DNA from: Sulfitobacter undariae
GTDB taxonomy: Bacteria > Pseudomonadota > Alphaproteobacteria > Rhodobacterales > Rhodobacteraceae
Assembly: GCF_014196805.1 (NCBI RefSeq)
Contig: NZ_JACIEI010000002.1
Span: forward strand, 372,001-436,000
DNA length: 64,000 bases
Direction: 5' to 3'
Shown here: positions 44,895-53,190 of the stretch, piece by piece
How positions within the stretch are numbered: the first letter of the stretch is position 1
Layout: each line of letters begins with the position of its first letter
Position numbers and translations under genes: made by a program
The notes under the pieces: generated by a model
The model's database searches: none
What the model saw: the letters and a program-made list of their open reading frames with translations, nothing else
What the model was told of the DNA's origin: nothing

Positions 44895-46553
44895 ATGGAA
44901 GCTGATTTTGTAATTGTAGGGGCGGGCAGCGCGGGCTGCGCGATGGCGTACCGTTTGGGCGAAGCAGGTGCTTCTGTTCTGGTGATCGAGCATGGCGGTA
45001 CAGATGCGGGGCCGTTCATTCAGATGCCGGCTGCTCTCAGCTATCCGATGAACATGAAGCGCTATGACTGGGGTTTCATGTCCGAGGCGGAACCGCATCT
45101 GGACGGGCGCAAGCTGGTTGTGCCGCGCGGCAAGGTGATTGGCGGGTCGTCCTCGATCAACGGGATGGTTTACGTGCGCGGACACGCGATGGATTATGAC
45201 CATTGGCGCGATAGCGGTGCTGACGGATGGAGCTATGCCGATGTGTTACCCTATTTCCGCCGGATGGAGACGTGGCATGACGGTGGGCATGGCGGCGACA
45301 GTTATTGGCGTGGCAAGGATGGCCCCCTGCACGTGAGCCGTGGTCCGCGTGAGAACCCGTTGTTTGACGCTTTTGTGCAGGCTGGTAAACAAGCGGGCTA
45401 TGAAACCACTGACGATTACAACGGGCAAAAGCAGGAAGGCTTTGGCCCGATGGAGCAAACGGTGCATGGCGGGCGGCGGTGGTCGGCGGCCAATGCCTAT
45501 CTGCGCCCCGCATTAAAACGTGAGAACGTCGAAATCACCCGCGCCTTTGCGCAGCGGGTTGTGATTGAAGAGGGCCGTGCCGTTGGGGTTGAAGTGAAAC
45601 GGGGTGGCAAGACCGAAGTGATCCGTGCGCGGCGTGAGGTGATCCTTGCGGCTTCCTCGATCAATTCACCTAAATTGTTGATGTTGTCAGGGATTGGGCC
45701 TGCGGCGCATCTGGCGGAACATGGGATCGAGGTGATTGCCGATAGGCCAGGGGTGGGCGGAAACCTGCAAGACCACCTTGAAGTCTATATGCAAATGGCG
45801 GCAAGCCAGCCGATCACGCTTTATAAGCACTGGAACTTGTTGTCGAAGGCCGTCATCGGGGCGCAGTGGCTGTTCTTCAAAAAAGGCATGGGCGCCTCCA
45901 ACCAATTCGAGAGCGCGGCCTTTATCCGCTCTAAGGCGGGAGTTGCGTATCCTGACATTCAGTATCACTTTTTGCCCATCGCTGTGCGGTATGACGGGCA
46001 AGCCGCGGCAGAGGGGCATGGGTTTCAGGCGCATGTGGGGCCAATGCGGTCAAAGTCTCGAGGGCGGGTTTCGTTGCGATCAGGTAATTCGGAAGACGAT
46101 CCTAAGATTTTGTTTAACTATATGTCCCATGAAGATGATTGGGAGGAATGGCGTCGCTGTATCCGTCTGACGCGAGAGATTTTTGGGCAAGAGGCGTTTA
46201 AGCCTTACGTCAAACATGAAATCCAGCCGGGGGCGGAAGTGCAATCGGACGCGGATATTGATGCTTTTGTGCGTGAACATGCAGAGAGCGCGTATCACCC
46301 GTGCGGCACCTGCAAAATGGGCAGCGTGAATGACACTGACGCCGTGGTTGATGCGCAAGGCCGTGTGATTGGGGTTGAGGGGCTGCGGGTTGCCGACAGC
46401 TCGATCTTTCCGCGTATCACCAACGGGAATTTGAATGCGCCTTCTATCATGGTCGGGGAAAAGATTGCGGATCATGTGCTGGGTAAAGATCCCTTGGCAG
46501 CGTCGAATGACGTGCCTTGGATACATCCGCAGTGGGAAACCGAGCAGCGGTAA
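44895..46553 (+). CDS. betA: Choline dehydrogenase
   Basis: Membrane-associated FAD-dependent oxidation of choline to betaine aldehyde (GMC family). The ATG at 44895 gives 552 residues starting [15 protein letters not shown], with the FAD Rossmann motif GxGxxG at 9-14; a GTG nine codons upstream is less likely. GMC signatures follow ([29 protein letters not shown]), and the C-terminal active-site His lies in [10 protein letters not shown]. Length matches BetA. Confidence 0.96.
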   Translation: MEADFVIVGAGSAGCAMAYRLGEAGASVLVIEHGGTDAGPFIQMPAALSYPMNMKRYDWGFMSEAEPHLDGRKLVVPRGKVIGGSSSINGMVYVRGHAMDYDHWRDSGADGWSYADVLPYFRRMETWHDGGHGGDSYWRGKDGPLHVSRGPRENPLFDAFVQAGKQAGYETTDDYNGQKQEGFGPMEQTVHGGRRWSAANAYLRPALKRENVEITRAFAQRVVIEEGRAVGVEVKRGGKTEVIRARREVILAASSINSPKLLMLSGIGPAAHLAEHGIEVIADRPGVGGNLQDHLEVYMQMAASQPITLYKHWNLLSKAVIGAQWLFFKKGMGASNQFESAAFIRSKAGVAYPDIQYHFLPIAVRYDGQAAAEGHGFQAHVGPMRSKSRGRVSLRSGNSEDDPKILFNYMSHEDDWEEWRRCIRLTREIFGQEAFKPYVKHEIQPGAEVQSDADIDAFVREHAESAYHPCGTCKMGSVNDTDAVVDAQGRVIGVEGLRVADSSIFPRITNGNLNAPSIMVGEKIADHVLGKDPLAASNDVPWIHPQWETEQR

Positions 46554-46587
46554 AGGTTAACGGCGAAGCCACAGTAGGTAGAATTGT

Positions 46588-46622
46588 TTAATAAAGGTTA
46601 ACGCGTCGTTAACCTTTATTAA
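46588..46622. promoter_or_regulatory. Perfect 16-bp palindrome containing a CtrA-type TTAA-N7-TTAA box
   Basis: Arms of 16 bp (TTAATAAAGGTTAACG and its exact complement) around CGT. The centre reads TTAA-CGCGTCG-TTAA (46598-46612), matching the CtrA response regulator consensus TTAA-N7-TTAA. The same 12-mer TAAAGGTTAACG occurs once more at 46551-46562, overlapping the betA stop. It could also act as a terminator for betA, since the right arm ends in TTTATTAATTT. Confidence 0.55.
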
Positions 46623-46666
46623 TTTCCGATGTATTCTTGCAGGATGAATATCCTGCATAGACAGCC

Positions 46667-47383
46667 TTGAAGGCTGAACCTTTTTCCTCTCTCGTGCGCC
46701 ACTGGCGTTTCGCTGTATTGCTTGGCTGTACGGCGCTTGCATTCGCTCTGTTTGGTGGTGGCCTGCAAGCAAATCTGAGCCCGCAGGAGTTCAGTGGTAA
46801 GCTGCGTGTCATTGACGGAGATACATTTGAAGTGGGGGGCGTAAAGGTGCGCCTGCATGCCGTTGATGCGCCCGAAAGTGATCAAACCTGCGAGACGAAT
46901 CAGGACAAAGATTGGGCCTGTGGCGGCTGGGTGACCAAGGTTGTCAGCGACCGCTATGAAGGCGCAAGCGCACAGTGCCAGCAGATGGACATTGACCGCT
47001 ACGGTCGTGTTGTTGCGCGTTGTACGGCGTTGGGTGAGGACATCGGTGGCTGGCTCGTCAGTGAAGGGTTTGCCTTTGCCTATGTGCAATACGGGGCGGA
47101 TTACGTGGAGATTGAGCGTGAGGCCGCTGCTAATGATCGCGGGCTACATGCGGTGAAAATGCAAACACCCGCCGCGCACCGCAAAGCGCGCCGTACACAA
47201 CCTGTCCAGACCAACGGCACGTGCAACATTAAGGGAAATATCAGCGCCAAGGGTGTGAAGATTTATCACGTGCCAGGGCAATATTATTATAGCCGTACCA
47301 GAATAAACGAGCGTAAGGGTGAACGTTGGTTCTGTACGGAGGCGTCGGCACGTGCGGCTGGTTGGCGCAAGGCGCGGCGCTAA
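46667..47383 (+). CDS. Exported thermonuclease-like protein with C-terminal sunset domain
   Basis: SNase-fold nuclease likely acting outside the cytoplasm. The 238-residue frame starts at a TTG (46667); a GTG at 46694 would give a cleaner signal peptide (hydrophobic FAVLLGCTALAFALFGGG), so the start is uncertain. SNase domain about 42-165: DGDTFEVGG, VRLHAVDAPESDQTC and YGRVVARC hold the catalytic Arg/Glu pattern. C-terminal about 180-236 is a sunset-type domain (CNIKGNISAKGVKIYHVPGQYYY, then GERWFCTEASARAAGWRKA). Its stop overlaps the convergent scfR stop by 4 bp. Confidence 0.83.
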   Translation: MKAEPFSSLVRHWRFAVLLGCTALAFALFGGGLQANLSPQEFSGKLRVIDGDTFEVGGVKVRLHAVDAPESDQTCETNQDKDWACGGWVTKVVSDRYEGASAQCQQMDIDRYGRVVARCTALGEDIGGWLVSEGFAFAYVQYGADYVEIEREAAANDRGLHAVKMQTPAAHRKARRTQPVQTNGTCNIKGNISAKGVKIYHVPGQYYYSRTRINERKGERWFCTEASARAAGWRKARR

Positions 47384-48780
47384 TCGACGCTATAAGGCAG
47401 GATGTCGCGCCTGTCAGGATTTACGACAAGGTTCCGCTCAAGGGGCGGCACGGCCCGTTGGTGGCAGGTTTTGCGGGGGCAAATTCGGCAGGAAATGCCG
47501 ATGGGCTCAAATGCGGTGTCACGGCTGAGGTCCAATCCATCTGCATAGACCAGTTGCGGCGCGTGGCGCACTTCACAGCCCAAGGCGATGGCAAAGCGGC
47601 GCATGGGGGCGCCAAAACGGCCCGCTGATTTGGATATGTCGCGGGCAATTGAAATATATCGTACCCCATCAGGCGTCTCTGCAAGTTGACGGAGGAATTG
47701 GTTTGGTGTCTCGAACGCGCGGTGCACATTCCACAGGGGGCAGGCACCGCCAAAGCGCGCAAATTGTAACCGCGTGGCTGAGTGGCGTTTAGTGATTGTA
47801 CCAGCTTGATCCACGCGGACAAAGAAAAACGGTACGCCTTTGGCGCCTGTACGTTGCAGGGTGGACAGGCGGTGTGCAATCTGTTCGATGGACGCGCCAA
47901 AGTGATGCGCCAGTATTTCCAGATCATGACGGCAGCTTTGGGCGCGGTCTTGGAAGGCGCGGTAGGGCAGCAGGGCGGCCCCCGCAAAATAATTGGCCAG
48001 CCCGATTTTGGCGATGTCGCGGGCGGCCTTGGAATTGAATCGCGCCAGATCAAGCGTGGCTTCCAGCAGGGCATCATGATGGGCAAGCGCGACTTGCAAA
48101 AGCAGCTGGAAAGTTTGCGTTTCATGTGGGGCATTGGCCGAAATATGGAGGGTCGCTGTGTCGTGATCCAGCAGGCGTAGGGCATCCATATCGCTGAACT
48201 CAACCGTCAGGCCCGCTGCGGCAAGGGCATCTTGGGCAACGGTGCGGATGTGTGCAGGGGTTTCAGCACGCACCGCGAAATGTTCGGCAGCGCGATCCAC
48301 AGCATCAATGTAGTTATCGCAATAGTGAAAGAAATCACGAACCTCTTCCCACGGGCTGGGCGAGGCACGTGCATCTTCGCGCCCCAATGCTTCATCCAGC
48401 GATGCCAGCCGTTCATGGGTTTGGCGGTAGTTTTGATGTAGCGCGATAAAGGCACGCGCAAGCCCCGGTGCGTTGGATGCAGCCAACCGGATGTCGGCCA
48501 AAGGGGGCATGTCGCCGGTGAAAAGCGGGTCTGACAACACTTCCTGCATGTCGCTGGCCAAACGTTCGCTATCGCCCGAACTCAGCTCTGTCACGTCCAT
48601 TCCAAATTCGGACGCGAGTGCCAGCACCACCGTTGTCGAAACAGGGCGGTTGTTGTTTTCCATTTGATTGAGATAGGGCAGGGAAACACCCAGACGGGCG
48701 GCAAAGTCTTTTTGTGTGTGGCCGATGCGCAGACGCTGTTCGCGCAATTTGGCCCCAGCATAGAGTTTTTGTGTGGCCAT
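47380..48780 (-). CDS. ScfR-family regulator (PccR-like; XRE HTH with IrrE-type domain)
   Basis: Regulator that probably senses short-chain acyl-CoA. The 466-residue protein has an N-terminal XRE helix-turn-helix (about 10-65, LREQRLRIGHTQKDFAARLGVSLPYLNQMENNNRP), a middle IrrE/DUF955-like part and a C-terminal DUF2083-like region ending with a Cys cluster, CRICPRKTCHQR. This is the ScfR architecture; the Rhodobacter sphaeroides member PccR controls propionyl-CoA carboxylase (family knowledge). The pccB gene lies 1.5 kb upstream, and both promoters carry TTTGCAA boxes, so it is likely the local pcc regulator. Confidence 0.85.
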   Translation of the reverse strand: MATQKLYAGAKLREQRLRIGHTQKDFAARLGVSLPYLNQMENNNRPVSTTVVLALASEFGMDVTELSSGDSERLASDMQEVLSDPLFTGDMPPLADIRLAASNAPGLARAFIALHQNYRQTHERLASLDEALGREDARASPSPWEEVRDFFHYCDNYIDAVDRAAEHFAVRAETPAHIRTVAQDALAAAGLTVEFSDMDALRLLDHDTATLHISANAPHETQTFQLLLQVALAHHDALLEATLDLARFNSKAARDIAKIGLANYFAGAALLPYRAFQDRAQSCRHDLEILAHHFGASIEQIAHRLSTLQRTGAKGVPFFFVRVDQAGTITKRHSATRLQFARFGGACPLWNVHRAFETPNQFLRQLAETPDGVRYISIARDISKSAGRFGAPMRRFAIALGCEVRHAPQLVYADGLDLSRDTAFEPIGISCRICPRKTCHQRAVPPLERNLVVNPDRRDILPYSVD

Positions 48781-48789
48781 GCTCCGCCC

Positions 48790-48835
48790 TTTGCAAATCG
48801 CTGCGTTGGAGCGAGACTAACTTTGCAAACTTTGC
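48790..48835. promoter_or_regulatory. Paired TTTGCAAA boxes before scfR-like gene
   Basis: Two exact TTTGCAAA palindromes at 48790-48797 and 48822-48829, start-to-start spacing 32 bp, the second followed after one base by TTTGC. They fill the 56-bp gap between the Bcr/CflA stop and the regulator start, an autoregulatory position. The same box is the known PccR target type. Confidence 0.7.
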
Positions 48836-48836
48836 T

Positions 48837-50081
48837 TCACAAGGGGGCAGATGACCTGCGCTTGAGCACTTTTTCACGGTGCATCACCAGCGCAATAGAC
48901 AAGAGACCCAAGATGGCACTGATCAGCATCATCCACAGCAGCGGGAAAGCCCCTGTTTCAGGGGTGAGCAAAACGCCAACCCAAGCGCTGAGACCTGCGC
49001 CGCCCCCGATCATGATTGCACCGCCCAAGCCCGAAGCCGTACCCGCAAGATGGGGGCGTACAGACAACATGCCCGCTGTAGCGTTGGGGATGGAGAGCCC
49101 GTTACCCAACCCCACCAATGTCATCAGGCCAAAGAAGGTATTGGCGTTACCAAAACCCGCCTGAAAGATCAGCAGTGAAATCATGCCTCCAGCGGCGTTT
49201 GCAAGGCATCCCCAGAGAACCAATTGGTTTACGCCATAACGCACCGCACAGCGTGCGGTGATGAAGTTGCCGACGAAATATCCGATGGCAGGAGAGCCGA
49301 AGTAAATCCCAAGTTGGGCAGGTGACAAGTTGAACACAACCTGCCCGACAAATGGCGCGCCGCCCAGATAGGCGAAAAACGCGCCCGAGCTAAAGCCAGA
49401 GGCCAAAGCATAACCCCAAAAGCGAGGGCTGCGCAGGAGTTCGGGATATTCGCCAAACTGTGCGGTCAGGGACTTGGTGGAAGGCACAGCTGTTTCACCC
49501 ATATCTGCATAGGCCAGCAGCATCGTTAAGCCGCCCAAGACGAACAGCGCCCAGAACACGGCCTGCCAGCCGAACCATTCGTCCAGCAGGCCACCCAAGG
49601 CGGGGCTGATCATGGGGACAACGGCCATGCCCATCGTGACATAGCCCATCATGGAGGCGGCTTGGTCTTGGGTATACATATCGCGTACTGCTGCACGGCC
49701 CAACACCATTGCTGTCGCAATTGCGGCTTGCATCATACGGAATACCAGAAATATTTCGATGTTGGGCGCAAAAATACAGCCCAGCGTCGCCACCATAAAC
49801 AGGCCCAACCCCCATAAGACAAGCGGACGGCGGCCATATCTGTCGGATAATGGGCCTACAAAAATTTGCAAGAATGCTGAAAACGCCAAATAGACCGCAA
49901 CCGAAAGCTGCATCACCGCGTAATCGGTTTCAAAATGCCGTGCCATGGCGGGCAAGCTGGGTAGGAACATGTTCATCACACAGGCGGACATTCCCGTGAG
50001 AACAATAAGCGTAATAATGTGAGGCGGGGACCGTCTATCGCCCAGTTTGACGGGGCGCAGGTCTTCTCGGGTTTCTTGCAT
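48837..50081 (-). CDS. Bcr/CflA-family MFS drug exporter
   Basis: Major-facilitator efflux permease. The 414-residue protein has 12 predicted helices. The MFS loop motif GPLSDRYGRRPLVLWG follows helix 2, and the Bcr/CflA-type PxxP pattern is seen in MAVVPMISPALGGLL. A cytoplasmic linker of about 20 residues separates the two halves. Substrate unknown. Same strand as the downstream scfR-like gene, but the operator-like boxes between them suggest a separate promoter. Confidence 0.9.
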   Translation of the reverse strand: MQETREDLRPVKLGDRRSPPHIITLIVLTGMSACVMNMFLPSLPAMARHFETDYAVMQLSVAVYLAFSAFLQIFVGPLSDRYGRRPLVLWGLGLFMVATLGCIFAPNIEIFLVFRMMQAAIATAMVLGRAAVRDMYTQDQAASMMGYVTMGMAVVPMISPALGGLLDEWFGWQAVFWALFVLGGLTMLLAYADMGETAVPSTKSLTAQFGEYPELLRSPRFWGYALASGFSSGAFFAYLGGAPFVGQVVFNLSPAQLGIYFGSPAIGYFVGNFITARCAVRYGVNQLVLWGCLANAAGGMISLLIFQAGFGNANTFFGLMTLVGLGNGLSIPNATAGMLSVRPHLAGTASGLGGAIMIGGGAGLSAWVGVLLTPETGAFPLLWMMLISAILGLLSIALVMHREKVLKRRSSAPL

Positions 50082-50155
50082 ATAACTGGGTTAGTCCGAA
50101 GGGCTGACCTTGTCTAGCGTTGTCAGTTGTGACCGTGCGTCGTGAGATTAGCTGA

Positions 50156-50200
50156 TTTGCAATTTGCAGCACTGATGCTGAAAAGGCTTTGCAAATTTGC
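50156..50200 (+). promoter_or_regulatory. Paired TTTGCAA(A) boxes before pccB
   Basis: TTTGCAA at 50156-50162 runs into TTTGCAG, and TTTGCAAA at 50188-50195 runs into TTTGC (together containing the palindrome GCAAATTTGC at 50191-50200). Start-to-start spacing is 32 bp, the same as in front of the regulator gene. They lie 72-116 bp before the pccB ATG. Probable ScfR/PccR binding sites. Confidence 0.72.
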
Positions 50201-50271
50201 TAGTTCGGGCTTTGCCTCTTTCGCGCTCTCGGTTAAGGATGGCAGTAACAATCCAATGGGAGGAGCCGTCC

Positions 50272-51804
50272 ATGAAAGATATCCTGCAACAGCTCGACGA
50301 CCGCCGCGCCGATGCGCGCCTTGGTGGTGGACAAAAGCGCATTGATGCCCAACACGCACGCGGCAAGTTGACCGCTCGTGAACGGGTGGATCTGCTTCTG
50401 GACGAAGGCTCGTTCGAAGAGTTCGACATGTTCGTGACGCACCGCTGTACCGATTTTGGTATGGAGCAGCAAAAGCCTGCGGGCGACGGTGTGATCACCG
50501 GTTGGGGGACCATCAATGGCCGCCTTGTTTATGTCTTCTCGCAGGACTTCACCGTTCTGGGCGGATCGGTTTCTGAATCCCATGCGCGTAAGATTTGCAA
50601 AATTCAGGATATGGCCCTGCAAAACGGCGCCCCTGTCATTGGCCTGAACGATTCAGGTGGTGCGCGTATTCAAGAAGGCGTTGATAGCCTTGCTGGCTAT
50701 GCCGAGATTTTCCGTCGCAATACCGAGGCATCCGGCGTGATCCCGCAGATCAGTGTGATCATGGGGCCTTGTGCGGGCGGCGCAGTTTATTCGCCTGCGA
50801 TGACCGACTTTATTTTCATGGTCAAAGACAGCTCTTATATGTTCGTCACGGGCCCTGATGTGGTGAAAACCGTGACCAACGAACAGGTCACTGCCGAAGA
50901 ACTGGGCGGCGCAAGCACACACACCAAGAAATCATCCGTTGCCGATGGCGCGTTTGAAAATGACGTAGAGGCGCTGGCTGAAGTGCGCCGTTTGGTTGAC
51001 TTCTTGCCTGCCAACAACCGCGAAAAACCTCCAGTGCGCCCTTTCTTTGATGCGCCCGACCGGATCGAGCCGTCGTTGGATACGCTGGTGCCTGAAAACG
51101 CCAACACGCCTTACGATATGAAAGAATTGATTCAGAAGCTTGCTGATGAGGGTGACTTTTATGAAATTCAGGAAGATTTTGCCAAAAACATCCTGATCGG
51201 ATTTATCCGCATTGAAGGCCGCACCGTGGGTGTGGTTGCCAACCAACCAATGGTGCTGGCAGGTGTTCTGGATATCGACAGCTCACGCAAAGCGGCACGG
51301 TTTGTGCGCTTTTGTGATGCATTTGAAATTCCGATCCTGACACTAGTTGATGTTCCCGGATTCTTGCCCGGTACGTCACAGGAATACGGCGGCGTGATCA
51401 AGCATGGCGCGAAACTGTTGTTCGCTTATGGCGAAGCCACCGTGCCGCTGGTCACTCTGATCACGCGCAAAGCTTATGGCGGTGCTTATGACGTTATGGC
51501 CTCCAAGCACCTTGGTTCGGATTTCAACTATGCGTGGCCCACCGCCGAGATCGCTGTGATGGGGGCCAAAGGTGCAACCGAGATCATCCACCGTGCTGAC
51601 CTGAAGGACCCGGAAAAGATCGCCAAACACGCAGCAGATTACGAAACCCGTTTTGCAAACCCCTTTGTCGCTGCCGAACGTGGCTTTATCGACGAGGTGA
51701 TTCAACCGCGTACAACGCGCAAGCGTATTGCCCGTGCGTTCGCCAGCCTGCGGAACAAGAAATCCACGATGCCGTGGAAAAAACACGACAATATTCCGCT
51801 GTAG
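50272..51804 (+). CDS. pccB: Propionyl-CoA carboxylase beta subunit
   Basis: Carboxyltransferase subunit that moves CO2 from biotin to propionyl-CoA, giving methylmalonyl-CoA. The ATG at 50272, with GGGAGGAG 7 bp before it, gives the family length of 510 residues, beginning [20 protein letters not shown]; upstream in-frame starts at 50197 and 50239 are less likely. Both crotonase-like halves are present: [11 protein letters not shown] and [12 protein letters not shown] oxyanion-hole segments in the first, and [16 protein letters not shown] and [10 protein letters not shown] in the second. Confidence 0.97.
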   Translation: MKDILQQLDDRRADARLGGGQKRIDAQHARGKLTARERVDLLLDEGSFEEFDMFVTHRCTDFGMEQQKPAGDGVITGWGTINGRLVYVFSQDFTVLGGSVSESHARKICKIQDMALQNGAPVIGLNDSGGARIQEGVDSLAGYAEIFRRNTEASGVIPQISVIMGPCAGGAVYSPAMTDFIFMVKDSSYMFVTGPDVVKTVTNEQVTAEELGGASTHTKKSSVADGAFENDVEALAEVRRLVDFLPANNREKPPVRPFFDAPDRIEPSLDTLVPENANTPYDMKELIQKLADEGDFYEIQEDFAKNILIGFIRIEGRTVGVVANQPMVLAGVLDIDSSRKAARFVRFCDAFEIPILTLVDVPGFLPGTSQEYGGVIKHGAKLLFAYGEATVPLVTLITRKAYGGAYDVMASKHLGSDFNYAWPTAEIAVMGAKGATEIIHRADLKDPEKIAKHAADYETRFANPFVAAERGFIDEVIQPRTTRKRIARAFASLRNKKSTMPWKKHDNIPL

Positions 51805-51813
51805 GATCAGGCA

Positions 51814-52278
51814 ATGATGCGGCGCCCTGACATGAAATCTCCTGCCTTCGGTGGCAACTGCCATTGTGCAGGGCGTCTGGGCGTCATCGCTGAGGGCATG
51901 GTTAAGTTGAGCCTAACCCTCGCCGCGCTGGCGGGACCACTTGCTGCGGCGGATCTGCCTTCGGGGCAACAGGCGACGTTGCACGAAGTGTTAGTCGATA
52001 AGCAGGATACGGTGACGTGGCTGCGATTTCGATTTTTGACGCCACAGATTGCCGTCGGGGCAGGGCAGATCACCTACGATTCAGCGGGGGCGGACATGAT
52101 GCAGTTGTGTCAGGACTTCGCTCTGCCCTATATGGCCGAATATACGCTCGCGGCGGATAAAATTGTGATCTCGTTTATGGACAGGATCACCGAATTCGGA
52201 GAGCCGGATCCCGACGCGATCCAGTATTTTGAAGCATTTCGCCCCGAGGGCGGCATCTGTATATGGGATGAATTTTGA
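51814..52278 (+). CDS. Exported DUF6497-like protein within pcc locus
   Basis: Function unknown. The frame from 51814 gives 154 residues, but a start at 51898 gives 126 residues with a clean signal peptide (MVKLSLTLAALAGPLAAA). Mature part is short, with WLRFRFLTP, Cys in LCQDFALPY, a YTLAADKIVISFMDR strand and a terminal Cys (GGICIWDEF), so one disulfide is possible. I associate it with DUF6497 from memory, not from a search. Follows pccB by 9 bp, so probably co-transcribed. Confidence 0.6.
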   Translation: MMRRPDMKSPAFGGNCHCAGRLGVIAEGMVKLSLTLAALAGPLAAADLPSGQQATLHEVLVDKQDTVTWLRFRFLTPQIAVGAGQITYDSAGADMMQLCQDFALPYMAEYTLAADKIVISFMDRITEFGEPDPDAIQYFEAFRPEGGICIWDEF

Positions 52279-52492
52279 TGCATACACAATATCTTGCGGC
52301 TCGGTCCTCAAGCACAAAGAAAGTTGCGGCTTTGGAGTCACATAATTTGGCCACTGATTTATCCACGTATCCACGGCGTATTTGCTCAGATATGATGCAG
52401 CTGGACCTGACGCATGTTCGGTCCAATCATATTGCGGGAAACATGGCAGGTTTTAGAAACCTAACCCGTACAACAAGTGACAGGAGAAACAG

Positions 52493-52633
52493 ATGTCAAA
52501 GAACATCAAACTTGTGGCAATGCTTGGCCTTTTGGCCGCAGCAGCTGCCTGTGCGCGTGAGCAGCAGGTCGAAGAATTTGTCGTGGTTGAGCCCATCAGC
52601 CAAGAACCCGTGTACACGGGTAAGTACAAGTAA
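52493..52633 (+). CDS. 46-residue small lipoprotein within pcc locus
   Basis: Tiny lipoprotein. ATG 5 bp after an AGGAGA site; signal core MLGLLAAAAAC with lipobox Cys20, then a 26-residue acidic mature part ending EPVYTGKYK. Unknown function; the good ribosome site and lipobox support a real gene. Sits between the DUF6497-like and 120-residue genes. Confidence 0.82.
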   Translation: MSKNIKLVAMLGLLAAAAACAREQQVEEFVVVEPISQEPVYTGKYK

Positions 52634-52696
52634 GCGACATACAGGATGGGCGTCCGCGCCCGTCCTGACCCAGCCCTCAACCGTGGAGGGCGCAGC

Positions 52697-53059
52697 ATGG
52701 CACTAGATTACATGCTCAAGCACCGTGGCTTTCCAGGTCGTTTGGCCAGCACGGATTATCAATTTACCCTACGCCGCGCCAATCCCAAGGGCGCAACTGA
52801 AATAACCCGCCGCGAACGGCGCTCGGATCGTCGTCCGCCGGATAAACGTGCCGATGAGGCGTTTTTCAAAGCGCTTTGGGAGCATTTTGGCGAAGAACCC
52901 TTTGAACGGGGCAATCTGGACGCAGGCCGCTTGTCATGGCTGTTTGGCCGTGAAGTCATTCCTGCCACTGATCCGTTTGACCCAGCGCATTACGAATCCA
53001 TGCTTGTCATTGATGTTCGTATTGCCCGCCAAACCTATCCGCATATCGTAGGCGAGTGA
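52697..53059 (+). CDS. Uncharacterised 120-residue protein upstream of pccA
   Basis: Not recognised. The ATG at 52697, with GGAGGG 6 bp before it, gives 120 residues, rich in Arg/Asp, no signal peptide or membrane span. Features are a basic patch (REERRSDRRPPDKR-like at about 37-52), a helix AFFKALWEHFGEEPFERGN and a C-terminal strand MLVIDVRIARQTYP. Ends 131 bp before pccA; a role linked to the carboxylase, such as assembly, is only conjecture. Confidence 0.7.
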   Translation: MALDYMLKHRGFPGRLASTDYQFTLRRANPKGATEITRRERRSDRRPPDKRADEAFFKALWEHFGEEPFERGNLDAGRLSWLFGREVIPATDPFDPAHYESMLVIDVRIARQTYPHIVGE

Positions 53060-53190
53060 GGGCATGATGTATCACAGCACGGCTTCATGCGCCGCATCTC
53101 CGACATTCAAGGCATTGTCCCTGCAGGATTTCGACCTGCGCGGCACTGCTTGCTTCACCAACCTCTTTCACCACCATAAGGGACCAGTTC

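Noticed and set aside
52275..52706. 143-codon frame across the small lipoprotein gene
   Set aside because: Shifted frame relative to the 46-residue lipoprotein, which has a ribosome site and lipobox; composition is random.
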